From assembly GCA_964583605.1 (NCBI GenBank), contig CAZOWL010000098.1:1-15369 (forward strand): 15,369 nucleotides of DNA, given 5' to 3'. Each line of letters begins with the position of its first letter. Position 1 is the first letter of the stretch. Positions 5,779 to 12,785 of the stretch are shown piece by piece. The notes under the pieces were generated by a model, which saw only the letters and a list, made by a program, of their open reading frames with translations, was not told where the DNA came from and made no database searches. The stretch comes from CAZOWL01 sp964583605. GTDB taxonomy: Bacteria > Pseudomonadota > Gammaproteobacteria > Chromatiales > Chromatiaceae. Made by a program: the position numbers and the translations under genes.

Positions 5779-7241
5779 GACGTCGCGCGCCTCCTCGCGA
5801 GCCAGGTCGGCGGATAGAGTAAGACCAAGAGGGCCAGTATCTCGACCCGGCCGAAGAGCATGTCGGCGCTCAATACGAGCTTCAGCAGCGGCGCGAGGTC
5901 CGGAGCTGTGACGCCGACCGAGAGCCCGGCGTTGGCCGTCGCCGAGATGATCTCGAACAGGCTCGCGAACGGCGCTTCGCCGTGCACCAGGAAGACGAGC
6001 CAGGACAGGACGACGACGAGCGCCCAGAGCCCAAGCAGCTGTAGCGCGCCGCTGATCATCGACGGCTCGATACGCGCCCCACCGATCCGGGCAGCGAGGA
6101 CGGCCCGCTCGGGGGTCGCCGTGCGGCGCAGCGCGAGCTGGATCAGGCGGATCAAGATCAGGAGCCGGATGAGCTTGATACCGCCTGCCGTCGACCCCGT
6201 GCAGCCGCCGACGGTCATCGAGACCATCAGCGCCAGGTGTGCGGCGGGTGGGAGGTCAGCGATGTCGCGGCTGCTGAAGCCGGTATCGGTCTGCGCCGAG
6301 ACGCCCAGCACCAAGCCATCAGCGAGCCCCTGTCGCCAGTCCACGCCATGGAGTGCCACTAGGAGCCCCGCCAGGATCGCGGCCGTGATCAATACCGCGG
6401 CGAGCAGGGCCCGGACCTCGGGCTCGGCGAGCAGAGCACTCGGGCCGCGCTGGCGCAGGCCCGCGTACAGTGGCAGGCTGATGGCGGCGAGCAGGCTGAT
6501 CGTGGTCAGCACGGCGATGCTCAGTGGCGGCAGGGGTGCGATATTGCGGTCCGAGGCGGCAAAGCCGCCGGTGGCAACGGCGGCGAGCCCGTGGATCAGC
6601 GCATCGAATGGGACTAGGCCGCTCCCCCAGGCCCCGCCGACCGCGAGCGCCGTGAGCGCCAAGTAGACCAGGAAGACGCGGCGGGCGTGCTCGCGCGCGC
6701 TGGCATGGCTGAGGGTCTCGCCGGTCGTCTCGAGCAGGCGCCGGCCGCTCGCGTGATGCCGCATGATCAGGGCCACAGCCAGAACCGCAATCCCCAGGCC
6801 GCCGTACCACTGCATCCAGGCCCGCAGGAAGAGGAAATCGGCCGGCCGCTCCGCCATGCCGCGCAGGGTCGTCAGGCCGGTTGTGGTAACCCCGGAGACG
6901 GCCTCGAACCAGGCGTCGAGCGGATCGATCCCGACGCCAGTCAAGGGCCAGACCATCGCCATCGGGGCCGCTAGGAAGGCGATGCCGGTCACGGCCAAGG
7001 CCTCGTTCCACTGGATGTCCACCGCCCGTCTGCGCCGCGCGAGGGCAAGGCCGATGACGAGCTCCAGGGCGGCCACCAGGAGGAGCCGCCAAGCCAAGGC
7101 CACACCGCCGATCAGCAACGAAGCCAGAGCCGGCACCGCCGAGAGCAGGCCGAGACCGATCAGCAGCTGCCCAACGGTCATCAAGACGACCGACGGCCGC
7201 GCGGCATGCATCAAGGCCGAGACCGAGCGCAGGCTGCTCAT
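5775..7241 (-). CDS. trkH: TrkH-family potassium transporter, membrane subunit
   Basis: From the ATG at 7241 the product is 488 residues, close to the usual TrkH length. It forms the K+-conducting pore in the inner membrane. Four pore-loop signatures with the filter glycine are visible in order: GVTTTGLTTL, AVATGGFAASD, SAQTDTGFSS and SATANAGLSVG. Each sits between hydrophobic helices, the MPM architecture of TrkH/KtrB. The frame stays open upstream to a TTG at 7349, but those 36 codons translate a dispersed repeat with three PSHL units and are not family-like. Neither the 7241 ATG nor the ATG at 7211 has a good Shine-Dalgarno. trkA follows with a 4-bp overlap. Confidence 0.9.
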   Translation of the reverse strand: MSSLRSVSALMHAARPSVVLMTVGQLLIGLGLLSAVPALASLLIGGVALAWRLLLVAALELVIGLALARRRRAVDIQWNEALAVTGIAFLAAPMAMVWPLTGVGIDPLDAWFEAVSGVTTTGLTTLRGMAERPADFLFLRAWMQWYGGLGIAVLAVALIMRHHASGRRLLETTGETLSHASAREHARRVFLVYLALTALAVGGAWGSGLVPFDALIHGLAAVATGGFAASDRNIAPLPPLSIAVLTTISLLAAISLPLYAGLRQRGPSALLAEPEVRALLAAVLITAAILAGLLVALHGVDWRQGLADGLVLGVSAQTDTGFSSRDIADLPPAAHLALMVSMTVGGCTGSTAGGIKLIRLLILIRLIQLALRRTATPERAVLAARIGGARIEPSMISGALQLLGLWALVVVLSWLVFLVHGEAPFASLFEIISATANAGLSVGVTAPDLAPLLKLVLSADMLFGRVEILALLVLLYPPTWLARRRATS

Positions 7242-7258
7242 GGGACGGTGGGGCGAGA

Positions 7259-7420
7259 CGTTGCGATGAAATCCGCGCAGCACCCTCGCTCCCTCGCCCT
7301 CTGGGAGATGGCTTGGGAGATGGCTTGGGAGATGGCTGGGGTGAGGCAACGATCAGGGGCGAGACGACATTGCATGGTCCGGAGTGGCTCGGCTCGCCCC
7401 ATGATCGTTAGACGGGAGGA
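7259..7420 (-). repeat. Dispersed intergenic element, copy A (upstream of trkH)
   Basis: Read on the minus strand from 7420 to 7259, this copy matches copy B (12452-12583) nearly base for base over two blocks. The first block contains AACGATCATGGGGCGAG and its near-perfect inverted partner CTCGCCCCTGATCGTT, forming a 16-bp bulged hairpin. The second contains CTCCCAGAGGGCGAGGGAGCG followed by GTGCTGCGCGGATTTCAT. The end lies 18 bp before the trkH ATG. An internal 12-bp unit is triplicated (7303-7338) in this copy only. Confidence 0.8.
7303..7338. repeat. Three tandem copies of a 12-bp unit
   Basis: The unit GGGAGATGGCTT occurs three times head to tail (7303-7314, 7315-7326, 7327-7338; the last ends in CTG). 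Copy B of the same element has a single divergent unit here, so this is a local expansion. Being 12 bp, it keeps the upstream trkH reading frame open and would encode a repeated Pro-Ser-His-Leu. Confidence 0.9.
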
Positions 7421-7527
7421 ATCTCGACGCCGAGCCTACGAGAACCTATATCCCGGCGTGGCGCCACGAGGCCATGCGAGGACCTCTGCAAGCATCCGCA
7501 CGGCCTGGCGACTCCTCTCGTGAGCCT

Positions 7528-7737
7528 TCAGCGCTTCACGCCGCTCTTGTGCGCGAAGGCTTCCTCGAGCTTCTTTGCCTGCTCGCGCTCCCACTGCGCC
7601 CGGCATTCGCCACCGCAAAAATGGAGCACATAGTCATCGGCCTCGGGTGAGACCGCCGCCGAGGCGGGAATCTGCTTCTTGCAGACGGCGCATTCGACCG
7701 TCTCTGGTGTCGTTCCGGCCTTGCCCTGCTTCGCCAT
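7528..7737 (-). CDS. Small zinc-ribbon-like protein, DUF3330 type
   Basis: This 69-residue soluble protein has VECAVCKKQIP (Cys16, Cys19) and, after a hydrophobic strand YVLHF, CGGEC (Cys41, Cys45). The four-cysteine layout suggests one bound metal ion, as in DUF3330/TRASH-like small proteins. A lysine-rich helix (QWEREQAKKLEEAF) and a basic tail follow. The start at 7737 is chosen because GGAGG lies 5 bp upstream of this ATG. The in-frame extension to 7773 comes from a dispersed repeat. It lies between the 87-residue protein and trkH on the same strand. The function is not known; metal sensing or handling is only an inference from the cysteines. Confidence 0.75.
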   Translation of the reverse strand: MAKQGKAGTTPETVECAVCKKQIPASAAVSPEADDYVLHFCGGECRAQWEREQAKKLEEAFAHKSGVKR

Positions 7738-7754
7738 GGTGGCCTCCGAGCGCT

Positions 7755-7820
7755 TGAGAACAAACCCGCGCACAACGTGCTCCGCACCTCCCTCGCCCTA
7801 CGGGAGAGCTTCGGGATCAG
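7755..7820 (-). repeat. Dispersed intergenic element, copy D (degenerate, upstream of the DUF3330 gene)
   Basis: Read on the minus strand, CTGATC then CTCTCCCGTAGGGCGAGGGAG then a diverged GTTGTGCGCGGGTTTGTTC align with the second half of copies A and B. The hairpin-bearing first half is not recognisable. The copy ends about 20 bp upstream of the DUF3330-type ATG and has the same orientation to its gene as the other copies. Confidence 0.55.
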
Positions 7821-7911
7821 GGTAACCACTCGAGAGCTTGAGTGCACTCGATCTTTGCGGATGCGTCGAGCTGATGCAGTGCAGCATCTTCTGCCCGCTC
7901 GCCATCGTCAT

Positions 7912-8175
7912 TCAGCCATGCTTCGTCGGGCCGTCCTGGAACGCCGAGTTCGCCCGCAGCGTGCGCAGCGCATCGAGCACCTCGTCGAGGGTCAGGGCCT
8001 CGTCCTCGGAGGCCGGCATGTTCTCGTCCTCGGCGACCATCGCCTCGCGCAGGTCGACCTCCCATTGGTGCAGGATCTCGACCTTCTCCTCGCGGCTCAG
8101 GTCAGTGCGTGCCAGCAGCCCGCTCGCTCTGCCTGGCGTGGCTACGGCTGGTCCGGAGGTGGTGTTTGGTGTCAT
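7912..8175 (-). CDS. Conserved-looking small acidic protein, function unknown
   Basis: The product is 87 residues, soluble and cysteine-free. The middle segment DLSREEKVEILHQWEVDLREAMVAEDENMP looks like two amphipathic helices. It is followed by an acidic stretch and a helix LDEVLDALRTLRA. I have seen similar small proteins of unknown function in proteobacteria, but I cannot assign a family. The ATG at 8175 has GGAGA about 9 bp upstream. The gene starts 32 bp after the stop of the Tal-Tkt fusion on the same strand, so the two are probably co-transcribed. Confidence 0.7.
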   Translation of the reverse strand: MTPNTTSGPAVATPGRASGLLARTDLSREEKVEILHQWEVDLREAMVAEDENMPASEDEALTLDEVLDALRTLRANSAFQDGPTKHG

Positions 8176-8207
8176 CTTGTCTTCTCCAAGCTGTCAGGTC
8201 CAACCTG

Positions 8208-11162
8208 TCAGGCCGCGATGGCCAGGGCCTCACGCTCGATCGCCGAGCTCGACAACCGGTGGCGCTCCATAAGCTCCTGCGGTGTGCCGGAGTGGGGCTC
8301 CCCGGTGACGCCGAGGTGGAACACGCGCCCCAGCCGGCCGACCTGTGCGGCCACGGCCTCGCCGAGGCCGCCACGGCGGTTGTGATCCTCGATCACCAGC
8401 AGGCCTTCCGTCTCGCGCGCCGCGCGCTGCAATGTCTCGACATCGAGCGGCTCGACGGAATAGGCATCGATGACGCGGGCCCGCACCCCCTGCTCGCCGA
8501 GTCGGCGATGGGCGTCCAACGCAGCATGCACCGTAATGCCCGCCGCGACCAAGGTCAGCTGGTCATCGCTCGATTCAACGAGTGTCTTGCTGCCGCCGAT
8601 CGGGAAGGCATCCGAAGGGCCATAGAGGACCGGTGTCTTGCCGCGCGTGGTGCGCAGATAGACGATGCCCGGATGGGCCAGGCCCGCCTCGGTGAGGCGC
8701 GCGGCGCTCACGGCGTCCGATGGGTAGAGTACGGTCACGCCGTCGAGGGCGCGGAACATGGCGATGTCCTCTAGCCCCATCTGCGACGGGCCGTCTTCGC
8801 CGATCGAAACCCCCGCGTGGCTGCCGCAGATGAGGAGCCGGGGCGGACGCGAATGTACCGCCATCCTCAGGAAGTCGCAGGCCCTGGTCAGAAAGGCGGC
8901 AAAGGTCGCCACGCACGCCCGCTTGCCGCTGGCCGCGAGCCCAAGGGCGACGCCGATCATGTTCTGCTCGGCGATCTGGGCCTCGATGAAGCGCGCGGGA
9001 AACGCCTCGGCAAAGAGCTCCGTCTTCGTCGAGCTCTTCACGTCGCCGTCGAGCACCACGAGGTCGCTGAGCTGGCCACCGAGCTCTTTCAACGCATCGC
9101 CGAAGGCGCTGCGGGTGGCCACCTGCTCGCCCTTCGCATAACCGATGGTGATCGGCGTGATCGGCGCCGCGGCCGCGCTTGCCTCGACCGACCGGCCTGG
9201 GACACGCCGCGGCGCAATCTCGATCCGCGCCTCCGGTGCAGCGATCTCGCTCAGGGCCCGGTCGCGCACGGCCTCGTCCAAGGCCTTGCCATGCCACCCG
9301 TCGGCCCCCTCGAGAAAGGAAACGCCCTTGCCCTTGATGGTCCGCGCGAGGATGGCTGTCGGCCCTGGCTCCCGCGTCTGCTCGAGGGCAAGCAGCAGGT
9401 CGCCCAGGTCATGTCCGTCGACCTCGATGGCCAGCCAGCCAAAGGCCCGGAAGCGCCCGGCGAGCACCGAGGTATCCTGTCGATAAGGTGCCGGACCGCT
9501 CTGCCCCAGGCCGTTGACGTCGACGATCGCCACGACGCGCTCCAAGCGGTTGTCGGCGGCGAATTGCGCCGCCTCCCAGACCGATCCCTCGGAGCACTCG
9601 CCGTCGCCGAGCAGGCAAAAGATCCGGGCCTCGATCCCATCCATCCGATCGGCCAGGGCCAGCCCGTTGGCGACTGATAGCCCCTGTCCGAGCGAGCCGG
9701 TCGCGACCGGCACCCATGGATTCGCGGGCGTCGGGTGTCCCTCCAGGTCGCTGTCGAGCTGGCGCAGCGTCAGGGGGTCAGTCTCGATCGCATCGGCCTC
9801 GTGCAGCGCAGCCCAGAGGATCGGTGCCGCGTGCCCTTTGGAGAGGAGAAAACGGTCCATGTCGCGGGCCCCTGGCGCCCGGGGATCCCAGCGCATCTCC
9901 TCGAAGAAAAGCGCCGCGACGATCTCGGCGCAAGACAGACAGGAGGTCAGGTGCCCGGAGCCGGCCGCCGTCGTCATGCGGGTGACCGCGGCGCGGAGCC
10001 GATCGGCTGTGCCGGCCAAGGCTCGGCCCTGTTCGGCGCGCGCCACTCGCGCGGCCCGTTCCGCCAAACGGTCGAGAAGCGCCTGGTAGGGATCGATGAA
10101 CTTCTGCACCCCTTCACCAATCAGCTGCTGGGTAACCGCCCCGAAATCGACCGCGAGCTGCTTCAGACGATCCATGACCTCGGATGCCGACTGCGCCTCC
10201 TCCGCCAAGGTGCGCGCGACCCGGCCGTGGTCCTCGAAGGCCGCCGCCGTCGCCTCCGGCATCGTCGAGACGGTGTGCGGCCCAATCAATGGCTCGATGT
10301 AGAGGACATCGGAGTAGCTCGGGTCCTTGGTGCCCGTGCTCGCCCACACGAGGCGTTGCGGATGCGCGCCGGCGTCGGCGAGACGCTGCCAGCGCTCGCT
10401 CGACAAGATCTGGCACAGCTCCGCGTAGGCCAACTGGGCGTTGGCCAACGCGCTCCGACCGAGCAGTTCCGCCGCCTTGGTGCGGATCCGCTCATCGACC
10501 TGCGGCGAGAGCCGTTGGCGCAGCTCACGATCGACGGCGACATCGATGCGGCTCAGAAAGAGGCTCGCGACCGAGGTCACCGTGCGCAGCTCGCGACCGG
10601 CCTCGAGGCGGCGCTGCATCGCGCGCAGATGGGCCTGCTGCGCCTCGCGATAGGCATCGAGCCCGAAGAGGAGCGTGATGTTGACGTTGATCCCCTCGTA
10701 CAGCAGGACCTCCACGGCATGCAGCCCTGGCACGGTGCCAGGGACCTTGATGAACAGATTCGGCCGCCCGACCTGATCCCAAAGGCTTCGTGCCTGGCGG
10801 ATCGTGGCGACCGGGTCGTAGGCAATGTACGGCGAGACCTCGAGGCTAACGAAGCCATCCGCCGCATCGCTGGCCTGATAAGTCGGCAATAGCAGGTCGC
10901 AGGCATCGCGCACATCGGCAACGGCCAAGGCCTCGTAGAGGGCTTCGGGGTCGTCGGTGGACTCGAGCGCGACCTGCAGACGCTCATCGTAGTCGGGCGA
11001 CCCGCCCATTGCCTTGGCAAAGATCGCCGGGTTCGAGGTGATGCCGAAAAGCCCCTGCTCGTTGATCCGCCTGGCCAGAGTGCCGTCTTGCAGCATTTGG
11101 CGCGACAGGCTATCGAGCCAGAAGCTCTGGCCATGCTCTCTGAGTTCGGCAAGTCGGCTCAT
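8208..11162 (-). CDS. tal-tkt: Bifunctional transaldolase-transketolase fusion
   Basis: One 984-residue ORF encodes two complete enzymes. Residues 1 to about 375 are a transaldolase: WLDSLSR with the active-site Asp17, TSNPAIF, and IKVPGT with the Schiff-base Lys139. Residues from about 380 onward are a thiamine-diphosphate transketolase of the shorter, animal-like type. It has AAGSGHLTSC (402-404 SGH), LSKGHAAP, ATGSLGQGL, the TPP motif GDGECSEG (519-526) ending in DVN about 30 residues on, WHGKAL, and AEQNMIG with catalytic Glu732. Transaldolase moves dihydroxyacetone and transketolase moves glycolaldehyde units between sugar phosphates, in the non-oxidative pentose phosphate and Calvin pathways. 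The ATG at 11162 has GGGAG 7 bp upstream; a GTG at 11189 does not. All key residues are intact and no stop or frameshift separates the halves. Confidence 0.92.
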   Translation of the reverse strand: MSRLAELREHGQSFWLDSLSRQMLQDGTLARRINEQGLFGITSNPAIFAKAMGGSPDYDERLQVALESTDDPEALYEALAVADVRDACDLLLPTYQASDAADGFVSLEVSPYIAYDPVATIRQARSLWDQVGRPNLFIKVPGTVPGLHAVEVLLYEGINVNITLLFGLDAYREAQQAHLRAMQRRLEAGRELRTVTSVASLFLSRIDVAVDRELRQRLSPQVDERIRTKAAELLGRSALANAQLAYAELCQILSSERWQRLADAGAHPQRLVWASTGTKDPSYSDVLYIEPLIGPHTVSTMPEATAAAFEDHGRVARTLAEEAQSASEVMDRLKQLAVDFGAVTQQLIGEGVQKFIDPYQALLDRLAERAARVARAEQGRALAGTADRLRAAVTRMTTAAGSGHLTSCLSCAEIVAALFFEEMRWDPRAPGARDMDRFLLSKGHAAPILWAALHEADAIETDPLTLRQLDSDLEGHPTPANPWVPVATGSLGQGLSVANGLALADRMDGIEARIFCLLGDGECSEGSVWEAAQFAADNRLERVVAIVDVNGLGQSGPAPYRQDTSVLAGRFRAFGWLAIEVDGHDLGDLLLALEQTREPGPTAILARTIKGKGVSFLEGADGWHGKALDEAVRDRALSEIAAPEARIEIAPRRVPGRSVEASAAAAPITPITIGYAKGEQVATRSAFGDALKELGGQLSDLVVLDGDVKSSTKTELFAEAFPARFIEAQIAEQNMIGVALGLAASGKRACVATFAAFLTRACDFLRMAVHSRPPRLLICGSHAGVSIGEDGPSQMGLEDIAMFRALDGVTVLYPSDAVSAARLTEAGLAHPGIVYLRTTRGKTPVLYGPSDAFPIGGSKTLVESSDDQLTLVAAGITVHAALDAHRRLGEQGVRARVIDAYSVEPLDVETLQRAARETEGLLVIEDHNRRGGLGEAVAAQVGRLGRVFHLGVTGEPHSGTPQELMERHRLSSSAIEREALAIAA

Positions 11163-11484
11163 CGGTGTGCTCCCGGGAGGCGTTGTCACGTCGATTGGTC
11201 ACCAAACATTGGCAGCAAACCGCGGACCACAAGTCCTCACGCGGGACCTCCGCACCGCCGTCGGCTCCGCGGCCATGCGCCCTACACCCGGTCTCGCCCG
11301 AAAATGGCCTCCAGCCTCCAACGGTTCGACGATGGCCGATCAGGCACCGAGCAGAGGGGCGACTCGGCGTGGCGAGGGATCCGGGCCTGAGCGCAGGGTT
11401 GGCTGGGACCACCGGGGCAAATGCCGCCGTCGACGGGGGTTTTCCACCAGTCCCCGCGTCGGCTTGGGATCGAAGCGCGAAGCG
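11163..11484. promoter_or_regulatory. Intergenic region between the histidine kinase and tal-tkt
   Basis: These 322 bp contain no ORF I can support. They hold a CCAA/TTGG array near tal-tkt (11195-11212). A GC-rich inverted repeat around CCGTCGACGG (about 11425-11440) is followed by TTTT on the plus strand, where no gene precedes it. On the minus strand the kinase transcript must end or read through here. Confidence 0.4.
11195..11212. promoter_or_regulatory. CCAA/TTGG alternating array upstream of tal-tkt
   Basis: TTGG-TCA-CCAA-ACA-TTGG places three half-sites at a regular 7-bp step. It includes the 11-bp inverted repeat TTGGTCACCAA. It lies 33-50 bp upstream of the tal-tkt ATG, a position typical for an operator or core promoter element. 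Confidence 0.35.
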
Positions 11485-12273
11485 TTAGGGCTCCGCTATC
11501 GGCAAGCGCAGCGTCGCCGTGCCCTCGGCGAGCGACAGCGTGCCGCCGATATCTCGGACGATGCGCTCGGCGGCCTGCAGCACTAGGGTCGGATCAGCGC
11601 CCAGGCAGGCCGAATCGAGGTCGCCATCGCCCTGCGCCCGGAGACTCAAGCTGAGGCGGTCATCACTGAGGTCGCAGCTCAGGGACAGGTTGCAAGCTCC
11701 CCGCCCCGGGCTCAGACCGATGAGACGCAGGCAGTGCATGATTGCCGCTTCGAACGCGCGCGGCTCGAGAACAACCAGGGGCCGGGGCTGCGCCGCGTCA
11801 AAGCATCCCACGGTGCCCTGATGCACCCGCACCAAGCGCGCGGCGATGCCGGCGGCATCGAGCGCTCGCTGCGGCCCTGGGACGAAACGGTTCGACTTGA
11901 CTGTCTCGCTCAGGATCGTTGCCAGGCGCGACACGGCATCGAGCGCCGATTCCAACCGCGCGACCTGTTCTTCGTCCTGCTGCAGCTCGATTTGCAGGCT
12001 CTCGCAGATCAATTCGATCACGTTCAACGGAGTGCGCATCCGGTGCGCCAGCTGCCGCGCCTGCTCTGCCAGCAAAGACCGCCGCTCCAGCTCGGCGAGA
12101 CGGTCTTTGAGAGCGGCATGTGGTCCCCCGAGCACGTCGTCAGACGCCTTGCGCAGTCGATCTCCGGCCATGGCAGTGGGCTCAGTGGATGTCCCCGCTG
12201 CGCTTGGCCCCCCGCGGGCCTCCCGTTGCCCGTTCTCGCTGTCGTCGTCGGTCACTCTGGGGTCACGGCTCAT
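11485..12273 (-). CDS. Soluble sensor histidine kinase with degenerate ATP-binding domain
   Basis: The 262-residue protein has a polar N-terminus (1-45), a helical stretch (55-75) and an H box LAHRMRTPLNVI with phospho-acceptor His77. A second dimerisation helix follows (EEQVARLESALDAVSRLATILSE). The C-terminal part (about 165-262) aligns in outline with HATPase_c, ending ERIVRDIGGTLSLAEGTATLRLPI. However, the N box lacks its Asn (FEAAIMHCLRLIG), the DxGxG box is replaced by QGDGDLD, and GLGL is absent. No membrane segment or PAS domain is visible. It may act as a phosphatase, phosphotransfer protein or pseudokinase. The ATG at 12273 is preferred because the upstream extension reads through a repeat. 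The likely partner is the response regulator at 13410. Confidence 0.72.
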   Translation of the reverse strand: MSRDPRVTDDDSENGQREARGGPSAAGTSTEPTAMAGDRLRKASDDVLGGPHAALKDRLAELERRSLLAEQARQLAHRMRTPLNVIELICESLQIELQQDEEQVARLESALDAVSRLATILSETVKSNRFVPGPQRALDAAGIAARLVRVHQGTVGCFDAAQPRPLVVLEPRAFEAAIMHCLRLIGLSPGRGACNLSLSCDLSDDRLSLSLRAQGDGDLDSACLGADPTLVLQAAERIVRDIGGTLSLAEGTATLRLPIAEP

Positions 12274-12330
12274 CGCGCTTCCGTCAATTTGGACATTCCG
12301 GTCCTCCGCGCAGAACTGAACTATGAACGA

Positions 12331-12414
12331 CGCGAAGCACGCTCGCTCCCCCGCCCGCCGGCTGAGGCGGCGTTTCATCGGACGGGGTGGCTCGCCTCGC
12401 CCTATGATGATTAG
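12331..12414 (-). repeat. Dispersed intergenic element, copy C (upstream of the kinase gene)
   Basis: Read on the minus strand, CTAATCATCATAGGGCGAG, then GCGAGCCACCCC, and later GGGGGAGCGAGCGTGCTTCGCG align with the start and end of copy B. The middle, including the second hairpin arm, is replaced by a different small palindrome (CCGCC...GGCGG). It lies about 58 bp upstream of the kinase ATG. With copy B it forms a large inverted repeat around 12415-12451. Confidence 0.65.
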
Positions 12415-12428
12415 CAAGCGGCAGACCA
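12413..12428 (-). promoter_or_regulatory. Candidate sigma-54 (-24/-12) promoter before the histidine kinase gene
   Basis: On the minus strand TGGTCTGCCGCTTGCT keeps TGG, the G at position 7 and a perfect TTGCT, with the GG and GC doublets 10 nt apart. It is 140 bp upstream of the kinase ATG. If real, the kinase gene could be controlled by the sigma-54 activator encoded divergently. Confidence 0.35.
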
Positions 12429-12451
12429 CGGAGGCAGAATGATCTCCCTCG

Positions 12452-12583
12452 ACCCTCTAACGATCATGGGGCGAGCCGAGCCACCCCAGATGATGACAAC
12501 TCACCTCGCCCCTGATCGTTCCCTCACCCCAGCCCGCTCCCAGAGGGCGAGGGAGCGAACGTGCTGCGCGGATTTCATCGTAA
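12452..12583 (+). repeat. Dispersed intergenic element, copy B (most complete)
   Basis: AACGATCATGGGGCGAG (12459-12475) pairs with CTCGCCCCTGATCGTT (12505-12520) over 16 bp with one bulged T. It is followed by CGCTCCC / GGGAGCG arms around AGAGGGCGA and then GTGCTGCGCGGATTTCAT. Copy A repeats almost all of this in the opposite orientation about 5 kb away. The CCCTCACCCCAGCCC...CTCCCAGAGGGCGAGGGAG part resembles a class of intergenic repeat common in GC-rich gammaproteobacteria (recalled from memory). Confidence 0.8.
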
Positions 12584-12785
12584 GGTCCGGGCCGACGCGT
12601 TGGCAGTCGGAGCATCTGATCGATCCGCAATACCCCGGCGCTGGACGACCACAGAGCGCCAGCTTGAGCACGCGGCGGCACTGCTCTTGCTGGCCCAACG
12701 GGAATCGCAGCCCCGCGGCCGTGCTCCGATCATGCAAGCACGGCTCGGTATTGACGAACGCATTGACGAACTAGGACTGACATGA
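12561..12785 (+). CDS. Possible small protein coupled to the downstream membrane protein
   Basis: An ORF of up to 74 codons ends in a TGA that overlaps the next gene's ATG as ATGA, the classic arrangement for translational coupling. Its last 45 residues (WTTTERQLEHAAALLLLAQRES and then ARLGIDERIDELGL) look helical and protein-like. The first residues (MLRGFHRK) are encoded by the end of repeat copy B, where GGAG precedes the GTG at 12561, so the true start may be further in. I recognise no family. It could also be chance. Confidence 0.35.
   Translation: MLRGFHRKVRADALAVGASDRSAIPRRWTTTERQLEHAAALLLLAQRESQPRGRAPIMQARLGIDERIDELGLT

Noticed and set aside
7303..7338. CRISPR-like array
   Set aside because: The units are 12 bp, directly tandem without spacers, and only three in number.
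9735..10892. Plus-strand ORF of 385 codons opposite tal-tkt
   Set aside because: The opposite strand carries all catalytic motifs of two enzymes. This frame shows none and has shadow composition.
11425..11448. Intrinsic terminator on the plus strand
   Set aside because: A GC stem followed by TTTT is present, but no plus-strand gene ends there and the stem contains a mismatch.
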